NCBI GenBank assembly: GCA_002633005.1
Contig: NMRA01000142.1
Span: 416,860 to 478,859, forward strand
Origin: Phoronis australis
Lineage: Eukaryota; Phoronida; Phoronidae
Direction of reading: 5' to 3'
Length of the DNA stretch: 62,000 nt
Part shown: one piece after another, positions 61,872 through 62,000 of the stretch
Numbering within the stretch: the stretch's first letter is position 1
Layout: every line of letters begins with the position of its first letter
Program-made: the position numbers and the translations under genes
Notes under the pieces: model-generated
Databases searched by the model: none
Seen by the model: only the letters and a program-made list of their open reading frames with translations
Told to the model about the DNA's origin: nothing

Positions 61872-62000
61872 CTACAAAAGATAGGCACATACATCGACGT
61901 TTTTGTGGAAATTCTTTTTAGGGTATTTTGCGGTGAGTGAGAGAGAACGACGTTAAAAAATGCCCCGGTCAGAGTCGCCGCTATCTCAAACTTGATTTAT

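Overview
The window is invertebrate animal nuclear DNA. It is AT-rich, with long introns, GT–AG spliced exons, many short inverted-repeat transposons and tRNA-derived SINE remnants. I cannot fix the phylum. Linked PAN/fibrinogen-domain and sushi-domain genes and (TTAGGG)n-type repeats fit a cnidarian or an invertebrate deuterostome, but the sequence does not decide. All gene models were built by hand from splice signals, reading phase and remembered protein families.

Three genes are visible. (1) Positions 1-28709, plus strand: an orthologue of U2SURP (SR140), a U2 snRNP-associated splicing factor. About 25 exons can be chained into one 936-residue frame, entered 15 nt before the end of an upstream exon. 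They carry in order a Lys-rich N-terminal part, an RRM, a SURP motif, a CID, an acidic DLDGAP-repeat region, a cwf21-type helix and an RS tail. (2) 33782-42217, plus strand: a secreted protein of five exons with a signal peptide, a PAN/apple-like cysteine domain, a Ser/Thr/Pro-rich mucin stalk with 57-residue repeats, and a fibrinogen-related domain (FReD). (3) 50049-61871, minus strand, 5' end outside the window: a type I membrane protein built from sushi/CCP domains, nearly all on single phase 1-1 exons, followed by one transmembrane helix and a cytoplasmic tail with a PPPY motif. Genes 2 and 3 converge, which makes the right half a candidate innate-recognition locus.

The strongest structural signal is about the assembly. 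There are five single N characters (16268, 24008, 38744, 45031, 53579). Four of them sit exactly at the junction of two almost identical head-to-tail copies of 1-2.3 kb. This is what unmerged overlapping allelic contigs joined with one N look like. The second copies of U2SURP exons 14, 22 and 23 and of two CCP exons are therefore probably not real extra exons. One of them, exon 14, would break the reading frame if used. These pairs do give a direct view of two haplotypes. U2SURP exons differ only at silent sites, whereas one CCP exon differs at four of 61 amino acids.

A separate, older duplication with no N (about 57121-59066 and 59067-61054) generated two CCP exons and looks genuine. The remaining space holds transposon families: a fold-back element at 26025-26739, a family with TAGGACC-type ends, a TA-flanked TIR element nested in it, hAT-like MITEs and a 0.6-kb TIR element in a FReD intron. 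It also holds minisatellites and a LINE remnant broken by telomere-like repeats. Long stretches at 30.2-33.7 kb and 46.3-50.0 kb contain no recognisable gene.
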